A program made the position numbers and the translations under genes. Under the pieces are notes generated by a model. The model was not told the DNA's origin. It saw only the letters and a program-made list of their open reading frames with translations, and ran no database searches. Positions 5,334-5,624 of a stretch of 5,624 nucleotides of DNA are shown here, one piece after another. The number at the start of each line of letters is the position of its first letter. Position 1 is the first letter of the stretch. This DNA comes from an uncultured Lachnospiraceae bacterium (GTDB lineage Bacteria; Bacillota; Clostridia; Lachnospirales; Lachnospiraceae): positions 1-5,624 of the forward strand of contig OMRF01000189.1 of the NCBI GenBank assembly GCA_900313435.1. The letters are read 5' to 3'.

Positions 5334-5624
5334 ATGGTAGTACAGCACAATATGCAGGCGGCAAACACAAACAGGCAGCTCGGTATCACAACCGGTCTTC
5401 AGGCAAAGTCAACCGAGAAACTTGCATCCGGATTTAGAGTAAACCGTGCAGGCGATGACGCAGCAGGTCTTGCAATATCCGAGAAGATGCGTTCACAGGT
5501 CAGAGGTCTTGACAGGGCTTCCACAAATGCTCAGGACGGTATCTCAGTAGTACAGACAGCAGAAGGTGCTCTGAACGAAGTTCATTCAATCCTTCAGCGT
5601 ATGAACGAGCTTGCTACACAGGCA
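5334..5624 (+). CDS. fliC: Flagellin, N-terminal 97 residues (truncated by window end)
   Basis: The visible 97 residues are the conserved N-terminal D0/D1 region of flagellin, the subunit of the flagellar filament exported by the flagellar type III system. Recognisable blocks are MVVQHNMQAANTNR (1-14), KSTEKLASGFRVNRAGDDAAG (25-45), AISEKMRSQVRGL (47-59), NAQDGISVVQTAEGALNE (65-82) and LQRMNELATQA (87-97). The MVVQHN start and the overall wording are those of Lachnospiraceae flagellins. The start is fixed by the strong Shine-Dalgarno and by the family N-terminus. The gene has its own sigma-D promoter and a leader with likely CsrA sites, so it is regulated separately from the upstream operon. 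The variable centre and C-terminal D1/D0 region are outside the window. The symbol hag would be equally fitting. Confidence 0.97.
   Translation, partial: MVVQHNMQAANTNRQLGITTGLQAKSTEKLASGFRVNRAGDDAAGLAISEKMRSQVRGLDRASTNAQDGISVVQTAEGALNEVHSILQRMNELATQA

Overview
The window looks like part of a chromosome from a motile Clostridia bacterium, most likely a Lachnospiraceae member related to Roseburia or Butyrivibrio. The reasons are a flagellin N-terminus of the MVVQHN type, a sigma-D (sigma-28) style flagellin promoter, Gram-positive style surface proteins and moderate G+C. The family-level assignment is made by recognition, not by a search. All real genes lie on the + strand and there is almost no free space before the flagellin leader.

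Layout. Positions 1-396 hold the C-terminal end of an MBOAT (AlgI/DltB-type) membrane O-acyltransferase. Positions 399-2237 encode an AsnB-family glutamine-dependent amidotransferase of 612 residues. Positions 2234-3568 encode a membrane-anchored protein with Ig-like (DUF5011/HYR-type) modules and a C-terminal transglutaminase-like domain with a visible Cys-His-Asp triad. Positions 3565-4626 encode a membrane-anchored SGNH/GDSL-like protein in which the serine nucleophile position is a cysteine. Positions 4623-5186 encode a small lipoprotein with a Ser/Gly-rich linker and two similar half-domains. The genes are separated by 2 bases (MBOAT to AsnB) or overlap by ATGA (the next three junctions), so they look like one translationally coupled operon whose promoter lies upstream of the window.

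Positions 5187-5333 are a regulatory region: an A+T-rich stretch, a near-consensus sigma-D promoter (TAAA-N15-TCCGATAT) and a leader of about 100 nt. The leader contains two hairpins that each present an AGGGAU element in the loop, the signature of CsrA binding, followed by a perfect Shine-Dalgarno. Positions 5334-5624 are the first 97 codons of flagellin, which runs off the window.

How the parts may work together. An MBOAT protein and an SGNH-like partner are the usual pair for O-acylating an extracytoplasmic glycan. An AsnB-type amidotransferase in the same operon could amidate a carboxyl group of the same glycan or its precursor, and the transglutaminase-like protein and the lipoprotein would act at the outer face of the membrane. 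This makes the operon a candidate cell-surface (possibly flagellum-associated) modification cassette; that role is inferred from gene content and context only. The flagellin gene has its own promoter and probable post-transcriptional control of the CsrA-FliW-flagellin type known in Bacillus subtilis.
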